Assembly: GCA_964020155.1 (NCBI GenBank)
Contig: OZ026553.1
Location: forward strand, 3,866,509 to 3,930,508
DNA length: 64,000 bases
Direction: 5' to 3'
DNA from: Chondrilla cf. caribensis
Taxonomy: Eukaryota > Porifera > Demospongiae > Chondrillida > Chondrillidae
Positions 1 through 9,665 of this stretch are shown piece after piece (position 1 is the first letter of the stretch; every line of letters starts with the position of its first letter). The notes beneath the pieces are model-generated. The model was given only the letters and a program-made list of their open reading frames with translations. It was not told the DNA's origin and searched no databases. The position numbers and the translations under genes were made by a program.

Positions 1-2
1 GT

Positions 3-605
3 GGACAAGACGACTCGGAGTCCATCGCCAGAATTGTAGCGGAATTCGACGACATGCGCAAGGACCTCGATGACCTAAAACGGAGTGTGAGCGATCTCTC
101 CGCTAAATTGGACGCCTTTCAGCGTCCCATCTCCTCCGCTCCCTCAGAGACAGGTGAAACCCTACGCGCTCAACAGCGGATCCTGGAATCGCATGAGAGA
201 GCCTTACGCAGGAACAATGTCATTGTTGTCGGCGTTGCTGAAGACGACTCCTGCAGCACATACGATGCCATACAAAAACTTTTCTCTGAGAAGCTGAACG
301 CCCCAGGTTTATCCTTCGAGGCGAGAAGACTAGGTAAGAAAAAAGACCAGGGTACACGTTCAATCCTCGTTCGCTTTTCCGACTCCAAGAGCAAGGTGAG
401 CGCCATGAAAAAACGTAGTTTGTTAAAAGGTTCGAAGATATACATGAATGATGACCTAACTCCCTTCCAAAAGCAAAATCAGAAAATCTTACTTGAAAGA
501 ATGAGGAAAGCCAGAGGAGAGGGAAAGTCGTCGTACATTGCCAGAGGCAACCTGTTTATCGATGGATCTGTAGTGGCCTCCCTGGACTCCTTGGAAGCCT
601 TCTAG
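3..605 (+). CDS. LINE ORF1 protein, 5'-partial
   Basis: The reading frame is open from base 3, so the ATG at 54 need not be the true start. The visible 200 residues begin with a heptad-like coiled coil rich in Leu, Asp and Lys (DLDDLKRSVSDLSAKLDAF). A basic globular segment containing RRNNVIVVGVAE and ARRLG follows, then a stretch with LLKGSKIYMNDDLTPFQKQ. This coiled coil plus RRM-like/C-terminal arrangement is typical of LINE ORF1 nucleic-acid chaperones that coat the element's RNA. It ends in TAG at 603-605. The frame then stays open directly into ORF2, so the two ORFs share one frame with a single stop between them. Confidence 0.75.
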   Translation, partial: GQDDSESIARIVAEFDDMRKDLDDLKRSVSDLSAKLDAFQRPISSAPSETGETLRAQQRILESHERALRRNNVIVVGVAEDDSCSTYDAIQKLFSEKLNAPGLSFEARRLGKKKDQGTRSILVRFSDSKSKVSAMKKRSLLKGSKIYMNDDLTPFQKQNQKILLERMRKARGEGKSSYIARGNLFIDGSVVASLDSLEAF

Positions 606-3600
606 GACACACGCCAAAACGGCCCTGTTAGTAGTTTTAGCACAAGCGCACACTCGATTCAACACGTGATTTCAATATGTCAGTGGAATATAAATGGTCT
701 AACTTGTGACAAATTAGTCGAAATCCAACCTTATCTTCAACAACTTAATGCTGATATCATTATTCTCTCAGAAACATGGCTTAGCCCCAATATATCGTTC
801 ACTGTTGATCTCATCGGCTATAAATCACTCAATTTTTGCAGACCCTGTAAACATAAAAAGGCCAGGCGTAACTCTGGGGGCCTGCTGATTTACATCAAAG
901 ATTATCTGAGCCAGATGGCCAAATGTATTAAGGTATCTACTGATCGTGTCTGGATTAAACTACAACAAACAACTACTATTATCAAAAATGACATTTATAT
1001 ATGTGCTACATACATCCCCCCACATGCCTCCTCTTCATACTACCTGAATGATCCACCCTGGCCAGACCTACAGAGAGAGTTAAGCCATTTCAATAAATTA
1101 GGAGCTGTCATCCTGATAGGAGATTTGAATGCCAGAATCGGGGGCTTTCAGTCTAATCTTACAGGCCACCTTAAGCGAACCTACAAAGATCAGATAGTTA
1201 ATTCTTATGGCGCGGAATTGATGTCCTTATGTACAGGTTTTGATTTATCTATCTGCAATGGGACTTTCCCACCTGACAATGTAGCTGGTGAGTGTACATG
1301 CCATACTGCCAGTGGCTCTAGCTGCATAGACTACGCCATAGTTAATGGATACCTCACTTCAGCAATCAAATCATTCCATGTCAATAACCTTGAAGTTTTT
1401 TCAGACCACTGCCCAATCTTACTCACCCTGTCCACTGGCGAAAGTAAGCCTCAATACACCAATCAGTCGCCACATTATCTAGCTAATGAACTCTCAAAAG
1501 ACCTACTCAAACGACTAGATATAGCCACCTCCAATCACCTAATCCGAAACCCCCCCAAGCTGAAATGGATCGGAGAAAACATCACTAAATTTATTGACAC
1601 CCTAAAACGATGCCCACCTGAGCTCCCAATTAACCCATCATCAATTTCGGATATAGATGAGACTGTTACATTCTTTACAGAGAAAATCATTCAACACGCC
1701 ATAGCCTCTGGATTTGCTAAGGTACCGACTTCATCTGAGGCTCTCTCCTCCAAAAAGTCACTCTATCCTAAGCAGTCATGGTTTGATAATGAATGTAAAC
1801 AAAAAAAGAAAGAAGTTCTATCCAAACTCTCTTCATGGAGAAAAAAACCTATAAACCAAGATCTGCGGAAAGCTTATCACAACACCAAAGCTGCATGGAA
1901 GCGACTTATAAAATCCAAAAAATTCATGGCTTCACGAAAATGGAATGCCGAGATTCTAAAGAAAGCTAAATCCAACCCGAAATCATTTTGGAACACTATT
2001 AACACTAGTGCTGTATCCAAAGCTGTTGACAACAATATCTCCTGTTCAGAATGGGAGCAATACTTCAGTAAACTATACAGTGCTACATCTGATTCATCAC
2101 CTCAAGTTGACAGCAGTCCTAGCCAGCATTCAGACTCCAGCTCAACACCCATCATCAGTGATCCACGTACAAATTCTCCCATGAACCAAGAACCTGACAT
2201 TTCTACTGATGAAATAGAGTTAGCCATATCAAAATTGAAATGTGGTAAAGCACCTGGTACCGATCTCCTTACAAATGAAGTTTTGAAGTCTCTCCCCCCT
2301 TCTTGGCTAGATTTGCTGCAAGTAATCTTCAATGCAATCTTACGCTCTGGTGAATATCCCTCTACATGGGCCGAGTCTATTATAAAACCTATTTACAAAT
2401 CTGGTAACAGGAATGACCCTTCTAACTATAGAGGCATATCCCTCATTAGCTGTTTGGGCAAACTATTTACTGCAATCATACGTGACAGGATGTCAACCTG
2501 GGCAGAAAATTCAAACCTACTCCCAGAAGAACAATTTGGGTTTCAAAAAGGTAAAAGGACTGCAGACGCTATATTTGCTCTTCATACTGTCGCTGAAAAG
2601 CAATGCTCCTTAAAGAAAAAGCTATACTGCTGTTTTGTTGACTTCAGAAAGGCCTTTGACTCAGTATGTCAGCCCTTACTTTGGTCGAAATTAGAAGCCC
2701 TGAATCTTAATCCCCAAATTCTTTCACTATTAAAATCTTATTATTCCAAATCTCGTTCACGTGTAGCAGGCTCTCATGGGCACATGTCAAACTTCTTTAC
2801 TACCGAAAAAGGTGTGAAACAGGGATGCAACCTAAGTCCCCTATTGTTCTCCCTGTATATTAGCGACTTGCCAAGGCTTCTCAACTCTCTCGAAGTCAAC
2901 CTTCCATTTTTTCCCTCACCCTGTCTCCTGTTTGCAGATGATGTAGTTTTGTTCACTGACAATCCAAAAAAGCTTCAGGATTTAATCAACTCTCTATGTT
3001 TCTACTGTAGGCAACAACATCTTGACATCAACTCCAATAAAACTAAGATTCTTGTATTTGGACAAAAACCTAAACTTATTGCTGATTCCTGGGAAGTTAA
3101 CTCACAACGACTTGAAATTGTAACCAAGTACAAATATTTAGGTACTTGGTTATGTTGGAAATGTGACTTCAAAGATTGTTTGTCAAAAACCTATGACAGA
3201 GCGCACAAACCGTTTTGCCAACTTCAGGCCAAGATAGCTTCTTTGGGGATAACTGATTTTAATGTTTTGCTCTTTCTTTTCAAGGCATTGATCAAACCAA
3301 TCTTAATGTACAACGCTGAGATCTGGGGGCTTTATGATGCCCATGTTTTAGACAAAATTCAATACAAATATCTCAAATATGTGCTGAGGGTGTCTCATTC
3401 TTGTGTAAACTCAGCTGTCCTTGCTGAAACTGGATCAGTCCCACTGTTGTTTGACTGTGAGTCAGCTACACTGAGATATTTCTATCGACTCACCTCACCC
3501 AACACCCCCTTCCTCACAAGGAAAGCTCTTGAAATATCTATCGGCTTGAGCTCATCTGGTTATAATTCTTGGATGTCCAGAGTAAAACGAAAATTATTGC

Positions 3601-4160
3601 ATCTTGGCTTTAACATCGACTTTATATTGCCTACTCCTGATGAAGTATTATCTAGGCTGCATGATCAAGTCTCTCAAAAACTAAGAGCTGACATTAACAG
3701 TACTCAAGGTTCCACACCATCTGGTGGGAACAAGTTAAGAACATATCGTTTGATCAAATCCAACACACTCGAACCAGAATCATATTTATCGGTGATCTCA
3801 AACCCAACAGTTAGACAAGCCTTCACTAAATTACGCATATCAGATCACAAGCTCTCTATTGAAACAGGTCGACACTGTAAGCCGCCCAAGCCTTTAGAAG
3901 ATCGTACATGCCCACTCTGTAATTCGCAATCTCTGGAGGATGAAATACACTTTTTAATACACTGCTCTGCTTATCGGCAACTGAGATCTACCCTCTTCGA
4001 AGTAGCGATGACTTCAAATGGTAACTTCATATTTTTAAGCTCTAAAGACAAGTTCATATTTCTAATGTGTAACACTGACAGAACAATTATTAAACACACA
4101 GGCCATTTTATTTATAGGGCAATGCAGCTCAGATTCTCTCTTCTGTCTCCCTCCATCTAG
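606..4160 (+). CDS. LINE ORF2: APE endonuclease - reverse transcriptase
   Basis: This intact ORF needs to start near 666, where the codon is GTG; no in-frame ATG lies near the conserved N-terminus. The first ~260 residues carry the exonuclease-endonuclease-phosphatase motifs CQWNINGL, LSETWL, GDLNAR and SDHCPI, which nick target DNA. The reverse transcriptase follows, with IYKSGNRNDPSNYRGISL, the catalytic DFRKAFDSV, GVKQGCNLSPLLFSLYI and the catalytic box LLFADDVVLF. Near the C-terminus is a Cys/His motif (CPLCNS, then HFLIHCSAYRQLR) seen in CR1/L2-like proteins. All key catalytic residues are present. Translation may rely on readthrough of the TAG at 603 or on reinitiation. Product class is certain; clade is not. 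Confidence 0.9.
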   Translation, partial: DTRQNGPVSSFSTSAHSIQHVISICQWNINGLTCDKLVEIQPYLQQLNADIIILSETWLSPNISFTVDLIGYKSLNFCRPCKHKKARRNSGGLLIYIKDYLSQMAKCIKVSTDRVWIKLQQTTTIIKNDIYICATYIPPHASSSYYLNDPPWPDLQRELSHFNKLGAVILIGDLNARIGGFQSNLTGHLKRTYKDQIVNSYGAELMSLCTGFDLSICNGTFPPDNVAGECTCHTASGSSCIDYAIVNGYLTSAIKSFHVNNLEVFSDHCPILLTLSTGESKPQYTNQSPHYLANELSKDLLKRLDIATSNHLIRNPPKLKWIGENITKFIDTLKRCPPELPINPSSISDIDETVTFFTEKIIQHAIASGFAKVPTSSEALSSKKSLYPKQSWFDNECKQKKKEVLSKLSSWRKKPINQDLRKAYHNTKAAWKRLIKSKKFMASRKWNAEILKKAKSNPKSFWNTINTSAVSKAVDNNISCSEWEQYFSKLYSATSDSSPQVDSSPSQHSDSSSTPIISDPRTNSPMNQEPDISTDEIELAISKLKCGKAPGTDLLTNEVLKSLPPSWLDLLQVIFNAILRSGEYPSTWAESIIKPIYKSGNRNDPSNYRGISLISCLGKLFTAIIRDRMSTWAENSNLLPEEQFGFQKGKRTADAIFALHTVAEKQCSLKKKLYCCFVDFRKAFDSVCQPLLWSKLEALNLNPQILSLLKSYYSKSRSRVAGSHGHMSNFFTTEKGVKQGCNLSPLLFSLYISDLPRLLNSLEVNLPFFPSPCLLFADDVVLFTDNPKKLQDLINSLCFYCRQQHLDINSNKTKILVFGQKPKLIADSWEVNSQRLEIVTKYKYLGTWLCWKCDFKDCLSKTYDRAHKPFCQLQAKIASLGITDFNVLLFLFKALIKPILMYNAEIWGLYDAHVLDKIQYKYLKYVLRVSHSCVNSAVLAETGSVPLLFDCESATLRYFYRLTSPNTPFLTRKALEISIGLSSSGYNSWMSRVKRKLLHLGFNIDFILPTPDEVLSRLHDQVSQKLRADINSTQGSTPSGGNKLRTYRLIKSNTLEPESYLSVISNPTVRQAFTKLRISDHKLSIETGRHCKPPKPLEDRTCPLCNSQSLEDEIHFLIHCSAYRQLRSTLFEVAMTSNGNFIFLSSKDKFIFLMCNTDRTIIKHTGHFIYRAMQLRFSLLSPSI

Positions 4161-4301
4161 CAAGTGCCACAGTGATTTCTTTTTTTTTTTTTTTGTCAGT
4201 CCTAACTCTGTGATATGCATATTGCAATTAATTGATCAATTTCTGCTGAGGTCAAGGGCCGTTTTGGCTACGACCAGTGATGACTATATATATATATATA
4301 A

Positions 4302-4634
4302 TTTCATCTCAGTCGAGGACATTACTTTACACAACATTAGTTTCATCGATCATTTTCAACTGGAATATATTTCGATATAATTACCTTCCGTGAGGTTGGG
4401 ATCAGGACATTTAGAAGTACCGCAACAACACAGGTTCCCAGTAGCCATTTTCAAGGGATAGCGAACAGATTGGGAAATCCCCCTTCTGTCCCGTGCCTAC
4501 TGCATACAGTCGATCATCTAGTACTCTGGACCAGTCCTAGTCTACCAGCGTGAATGTGCTTGTTCTGTGTTTGGTACATTTGATGTGGATGAGATGTTCA
4601 TGTACAAACACCACTGTAGGGGTTATAAACCAGT
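4302..4634. promoter_or_regulatory. Conserved upstream block of unit 1, split by transposons
   Basis: This sequence matches 28045-28370 and 51000-51265, where it lies between the first detected exon of the minus-strand Death gene and the ATG of the NOSIP-like gene. In unit 1 the minus-strand partner is missing and the block is interrupted at 4636 and again at 5487 before resuming at 7113. A promoter role is inferred from position and conservation only; I see no decisive core promoter motif. Confidence 0.4.
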
Positions 4635-4635
4635 A

Positions 4636-5445
4636 AGGTAGAACGGGGTATTTCCGGTCACTCTTCGAGTTCAACGATTGCGCTCGAGGAAATCTCTTAA
4701 ACTAGTAAACGAAAAGCAAGTTAACGAAAGCCACTGACGCTACTACATATATACTCATTCGCAGAGAAGAATAACTCGGATCAGCCGCTCACTTGTATGA
4801 GAAAATAAACTTTAGAATGCCACTGTAAAATCCCGGAATTTGCAGTTAACGGGGTATTTCCGGTCAATGGCTGAATATGGGTGAAATTCGGATCTACATT
4901 GGCCGTAGAGACGCAGTTATGCATAAGAGACATTTCTTCCTGTTCTGCTTTCTCTTATTCCGAGGTATTTTAAGATACGCGTGTTCGCGTGTTCCCACTT
5001 GTTTCAAAACAATAGATCTTTATTACATTAATTTTCGTCGCCGCTTACGCAACGCTTTGTGTAAGGATGTACCTAGAGGTTGTTCTCACCATACCAATCA
5101 GGCTAGAATCTACCACGAAAGTGATACGAAGTCTCCTCGAGGATTATACTTTTACTCTGCACAGTTTCATCTCAACGGATGCTCTTCTTTCGATAGTACG
5201 AAGGAAAAGTTCGAAGTTTTGTCAAGTAGCCGCGACGGTTTATCACTTACCGCTTTTAAAGGAGGTGGCCGACTGGAACACGAGAAGGATGCAACTGACT
5301 TCGCTGTAAGGTATGTTGTAGCTAAGTGTTAACACTACTAGCACAGCGTTGAAGTTTTACTCGAAAGCTTAGTATTTGGAGTAGCGAGCTGACTTCTTAC
5401 AAGTGACCGGAAATAAACCGTGACCGGAATTACCCCGCGTTACCT
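4636..5445. mobile_element. TA-flanked inverted-repeat element (MITE-like), 810 bp
   Basis: The ends are inverted repeats: AGGTAGAACGGGGTATTTCC at the left and, reverse-complemented, AGGTAACGCGGGGTAATTCC at the right. They are flanked by TA at 4634-4635 and 5446-5447. Units 2 and 3 have the uninterrupted site (CCAGTACATCAA or CCAGTATATCAA). Subterminal copies of the GGTATTTCCGGTCA motif occur near 4853 and, inverted, near 5403. A 151-codon ORF inside has no recognisable domain and is probably chance. A TA duplication fits Tc1/mariner-type mobilisation, but no transposase is encoded. Confidence 0.85.
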
Positions 5446-5486
5446 TACATCAACCACTCAGTGGAATTTGGATAAATGTAATTTAA

Positions 5487-5649
5487 GGAAGTTAAATGGA
5501 GTTAATGCAAACCCCCGTAGTGGGCTGCCCCGGCACCCACTACCAATTAGTACACGATTAATAATGCTAGCTTCCGGGCCTTGAAGCGCGCGTGTATTCT
5601 GGAGTGCTAACCTCGCTGGTTCTTGCTTGCTGCCTTCGGCTATTAAATC

Positions 5650-5692
<43 letters not shown>

Positions 5693-7112
5693 CTTTCTTT
5701 TTCTCCGCCTTGTGGCGTGAAAGGGTGGTGTCGGGCTCAATCCCCCAGGTGCCGTTTAGTAGAATAAGGGATTATTTATCCAGGATGCGGGTATTATGCA
5801 TAGGGCGTGGCACGGAAGTTCGGACACCATCATAATTCGGACACCCGAATTCGATCGAAGTCGAACGCACGGTCCCCATTTTTGGCTCATATGCAGAATA
5901 TCTAATGTTAACACAGGATAGAAATTTTGAGGCTGTTCCGATGTTATTCCCAGAAGTTACGTTCGAACATGTAAAGTGTCCGAAGTAATATTATTTCGGA
6001 CGGAAGTCATCAATGACCGGACACCAGTTCTCAAACGCTACACAAGGCCATTTAACCACTTATTATTCCATGCATTTGTAGATACACTTCTGTTTTAAAC
6101 ACAGTAAAAGTTAGAAGTCAGTATCTGAAGAAATGAGCGAGAACGAACACATTAAAGTAAGCGTCCGGAAGTCATCATAATTCGGACATAAATTTTCGTA
6201 AAAATGTCACATTAGCAACGCAAAGGACACAACACAACCAGGAGCGATTCTCCTACAGTTTCACATCAGCAAGAAGAAGCAAGAAAACAACCGTAGGAAA
6301 CACTGGTCTTCAGCACTGTACGTTCCGGAACACAGAACAAAAGACGCGCGCAGAATCAAATCCCAGACAATTGCAATCACGTTCCGGAAATTAATTAATT
6401 TAAAATATATAATCCCGCTCGTGACTCCACACAGCTCGAGCTGTCGAGCCATGAGAGACTTTCATATGCTTCTGTTAAGACGGAGACAAGGTTAGGTGGT
6501 CTAAAATTTCCTTCATATCCTAAATCGGAGGAAAATTATGATCAAAATGGGTTATAGCAGGTGTCCGAATTATGATGACTTCCGGACGTTTACTTCAATG
6601 TGTCCGTTCTCGGTCATTTCTTCAGACACTGACTTCTAACTTTCACTGTGGTTAGAGCAGAAGTGTATCTACAAATGCATGGAATAATAAGTGGTTAAAT
6701 CGCCTTGTGTAGCGTTTGAGAACTGGTGTCCGGTCATTGATGACTTCCGTCCGAAATAATATTACTTCGGACACTTTACATGTTCGAACGTAACTTCTGG
6801 GAATAACTTCGGAACAGCCTCAAAATTTCTATCCTGTGTTAACATTAGGTATTCTGCATATGAGCCAAAAATGGGGACCGTGCGTTCGACTTCGATCAAA
6901 TTCGGGTGTCCGAACTTCCGTGCCACACCCTACCCAAAACGAGGGTCTAGAGGCAGGGGGCAGCACCGAGGGTGGGGGTGAGCCTGCACCCCCTTAAGTC
7001 CAGGAAGGGGTTCTACCACAGATCCCTATTCCCTGATATGGGTAAGTTGAGGTGATACTAGTTATAAACTAGGATTAGTACTGTTAAACTTAGAACGGAG
7101 GGGGTTAGAGCA
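5487..7112. mobile_element. TTAA-flanked non-autonomous element with a nested insertion
   Basis: The element starts GGAAGTTAAATGGAGTTAAT after TTAA (5483-5486) and ends before TTAA (7113-7116). It contains a pure T tract (5651-5692) followed by CTCCGCCTTGTGGCGTGAAA and a purine-rich G block near 6950. A related 487-bp copy lies at 34310-34796, also between TTAA sites. Units 2 and 3 are empty here. TTAA flanks recall piggyBac-type targeting, but the termini do not form a convincing inverted repeat, so the class is open. A fold-back element sits inside at 5803-6930. Confidence 0.65.
5803..6930. mobile_element. Long fold-back element, arms ~400 bp, TA target site
   Basis: The left arm (5803 to about 6210) is repeated as its reverse complement in the right arm (about 6560-6930). 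Ends are GGGCGTGGCACGGAAGTTCG and CGAACTTCCGTGCCACACCC, flanked by TA at 5801-5802 and 6931-6932. Both arms carry repeated CGGAC motifs (for example AATTCGGACACC). The ~350-bp centre has no recognisable coding sequence. It is nested inside the TTAA-flanked element, giving the order of insertion. Confidence 0.85.
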
Positions 7113-7254
7113 TTAAAGTTATGCTAACGAGGAGTGACGGTGATGATCAAAAGGACGCTGACTTTCAGTTTAAATTTTAAGATTGTGAACCGGAATTGAA
7201 ACAATAAATTGGAAATCTGTAGTAGAGGTTTACGACTCTCTGAATCTCGAGAGA

Positions 7255-7851
7255 ATGGGTAGACACGGGAAGAACCAGACAGCGAGTGCCGTGTACGGCT
7301 ACCACGAGAAGAAGAAGGATACCGATGAGTCGGAGAGTGTAGCCAGTGATCACCTTACTAAATTTGACGTCCTACATAACTCCTGGTAGACTCCCTAGCT
7401 CTTCAACGTTGATGACTCCTGTGTTGACAGTTCGTGTTACCTACACTACATAGGCTAGTGATATACCACTGAAATAGTGTTTTTTTAATGAGTAAATTTG
7501 TAGACGTCTTCTCGTATAGCGAGGCAGTGTCAACAGTAGGATAGAACGGATTGACGTGGAATCAGTTCCTTCTGAGTCGACCCGAATCTGGATTCTTGGA
7601 TACAAACAATGACATTTCAAGTTTTTCGCAGACAATTGCTAGGACTCCTGAATATAGTGTACTTTCTACTGTCCTTGGCTGTCATGTCATGATGTGATGT
7701 AACCTTAACTTCTGTTACCATTCTCATGTAGCCACATCTGGATATGGGACAAAGCATGCAAGATTGAGCAAAGACTCTCTGAGGGTGAGAGCCTGTGTTT
7801 CTTCATTGAACTAGTTGTGTCCTTAGCAACACTCATCATACTATCAGTGTA

Positions 7852-7916
<65 letters not shown>

Positions 7917-8081
7917 ATTCACATGTATCATGATGTTAGTGTGTACTAGTGTGTGTGTTGTACAAAGTGGTGAAACTCCAGAGCACCCTCTTCTTTGTCC
8001 TTACCATCCTCTCCATCTCACTGTACAGAACTTTGATTGTTGTTGTCTCACACTACAACCATGTAGAGATCCTGTTGTAAC
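7255..8081 (+). pseudogene. NOSIP: NOSIP-like fragment, unit 1 (exons 1-3)
   Basis: Exon 1 (7255-7324) starts MGRHGKNQTASAVYGY and continues HEKKKDT. Exon 2 (7732-7784) encodes ATSGYGTKHARLSKDSLR. Exon 3 (8029-8081) encodes NFDCCCLTLQPCRDPVVT. Together these match the N-terminus of nitric oxide synthase-interacting protein, a nuclear/cytoplasmic U-box-type E3 ligase. Exons 2 and 3 keep AG acceptors and GT donors. The exon 1 donor is GATGAGT instead of the GGTGAGT seen in units 2 and 3, so splicing here is probably lost. I recognise none of the later NOSIP exons downstream. I call this a truncated, non-functional duplicate; identity is secure, function is not. Confidence 0.8.
7855..7914. repeat. 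(GT)n microsatellite in NOSIP-like intron 2, unit 1
   Basis: A pure GT dinucleotide run lies about 70 nt after exon 2, at the same place as the runs at 30251 and 52348 in the other units. It therefore predates the duplication and has changed length since. Confidence 0.95.
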
Positions 8082-8638
8082 GTAAGTACTTACATGTCCT
8101 GTACGTATGTGTGGTGTGTTCAGTGTATGAATGTCATATTGCCATTAATAATTATTTTATAGTGTTTTATAAAATATGAAAGTACATATGTACAAGTGTA
8201 CAGTTGTATGTACATTCATATTATTATGTTTACATTGTTGTCATATCTTGTTGGATTTGTGAGGGTCTACTGTTCTTACTAAGCAAACACATATCTCAGT
8301 ATTCCTGTGATGTGTATCTAATTTAGGTGTCCTCAATAGAGACGTTCCACTGTATAGAACATCTTATCTTAGTTCCAAGGCGTCCCTAGTAGAGAGGTTC
8401 TACTGTGTAGAACAGCTTATCTTAACCCAAAGGTGTGCTCATTGGAGAGGTACCATTGTATAGAACAGGTAATCTTAGTCCCAAGGTGTCCTCAGTAGAG
8501 AGGTTCCTCAATAAAACCTCTTGGAATTCAACTATTGCTTGATACTGTTAGGTGGTTGTTGTAGTTTGTTTCTCTTGTTTGTGTACATGACTCACTCATG
8601 TAGCTCTTCCATAAATTCTCTCCAATCTCACTTTACAA

Positions 8639-8691
8639 AGCTTTGATTCCTGTTGAATCACTCCATAACCACATGGAGATCCAGTTATGAT
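8639..8691 (+). pseudogene. Decayed duplicate of NOSIP-like exon 3, unit 1
   Basis: This is a 53-nt segment related to exon 3 at 8029. It keeps CTTTGATT, GGAGATCC and a GTGAGT donor, but the Cys-rich core is broken by stop codons and the acceptor AG is altered (TTTACAAAG). Identical-length copies occur at 31398, 32315 and 53308, so the exon was tandem-duplicated before the large duplication. Confidence 0.7.
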
Positions 8692-9332
8692 GTGAGTCCA
8701 TCCACAGAAGTATTTTATTTAAAGCCAATATCAATCCTACATGACACACATACTCACATGCATAGGTGTGCATGCAACATTTCACAGCCATGTACTGTGG
8801 GTGGATACATAATTGTCTGGTATTTTTGTATTCATGTGTTTTAAAGCACTAGCACATTGTGTGCTTGTATTCCACACATACAGTGTGTATGCACACACAA
8901 GGGTATTCTAAGTGTACAGTTTCATAGAGGGATGTTATGTTTATGGAAGTATTCATTCAGGGAGAGTTTATTACACACACACATGCACACATACACACGA
9001 ATATATGGTACGGGTGTGGGTAGCTACTGTTTGTGTGTGAAAGACCAAGTGTATACATCTGTGTGCTTGTGTGTGCTTGTACACATTCAATTTGTATGCA
9101 TGTGTATGTATGACATGTATTTACACACAGGTGTATTCTAGGTGTACAGTTTCATAGTGTAAGGTTAGGATGAGGCACTGGTCTCACAGAGCCAGATCCA
9201 TGTACATATAGGGCATCTGTATTTGTATTCCATCCTTCCTACTACATAGTGAGTACAGTGGAACCTCCATAATTCGACATCCTTTACTATCCGACTGCAT
9301 TCTGAAACATGCATAACCATCATTATACACCA
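8692..9332. other. Intron-like sequence, no gene seen
   Basis: Low-complexity TG/CA-rich sequence with ACACAC and GTATGT runs, collinear with about 31451-31800 and 53361-53640. ORFs here are short and microsatellite-driven. Confidence 0.6.
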
Positions 9333-9665
9333 ACAAGTAATTCGAGTTCAAAAACTCGTGGGGCTGCCGCCCCCCGCACTCGAATTACTTGCGCGTATTT
9401 CTTAGGTTCAGAAGAACCTTCGCTGAAGTTATTACGTTCGGCGAAGCTTCAGCGCACGAATTCTAGCCCAAATTCAAATTGTCGGCGTTCGAAATCGGCC
9501 ATCTTTATTTCGCGCAATATAAATTCTAATATAAATTCATTGTTGCGGTTACGCGTAGGAAAACATATTATATATATATATATATATCTATCTATCGGAC
9601 GAGCGTTACATACCGGAAGTCGAAATGAAAACAATATAGGGGCTGCCTGCGGCAGCCCCTAAAAA
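9333..9665 (+). mobile_element. Hairpin-ended short element, copy 1
   Basis: The 5' end folds through ACAAGTAATTCGA pairing with TCGAATTACTTG, enclosing GGGGCTGCCGCC. The 3' end is the hairpin GGGGCTGCC-TGC-GGCAGCCCC followed by TAAAA. Related copies are at 52841-53176 (opposite strand) and 62487-62824. Unit 2 (about 32585) and unit 3 (about 54220) have uninterrupted sites and there is no clear target duplication. Terminal hairpins, a CTAA-like 3' end and insertion without duplication suggest a Helitron-like non-autonomous element, but classification is tentative. Confidence 0.75.

Larger units (their letters stand above)
1..4301 (+). mobile_element. Non-LTR (LINE) retrotransposon, 5' end outside window
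   Basis: The element has an ORF1 open at the left edge, an intact ORF2 and a short 3' UTR ending in a TA-rich microsatellite at about 4285-4301. Immediately after it begins the sequence shared with 28045 and 51000. The endonuclease, reverse transcriptase and C-terminal Cys/His motif place it among APE-type LINEs. A CR1/L2-like clade is my guess, not established. The intact ORF2 suggests recent insertion. It lies where unit 1 should have another Death gene upstream of the NOSIP-like copy, so it marks or sits near a duplication breakpoint. Confidence 0.9.

Noticed and set aside
4877..5332. 151-codon ORF within the TA-flanked element
   Set aside because: No domain, no homologous copy, and located in a non-autonomous inverted-repeat element; most likely chance.
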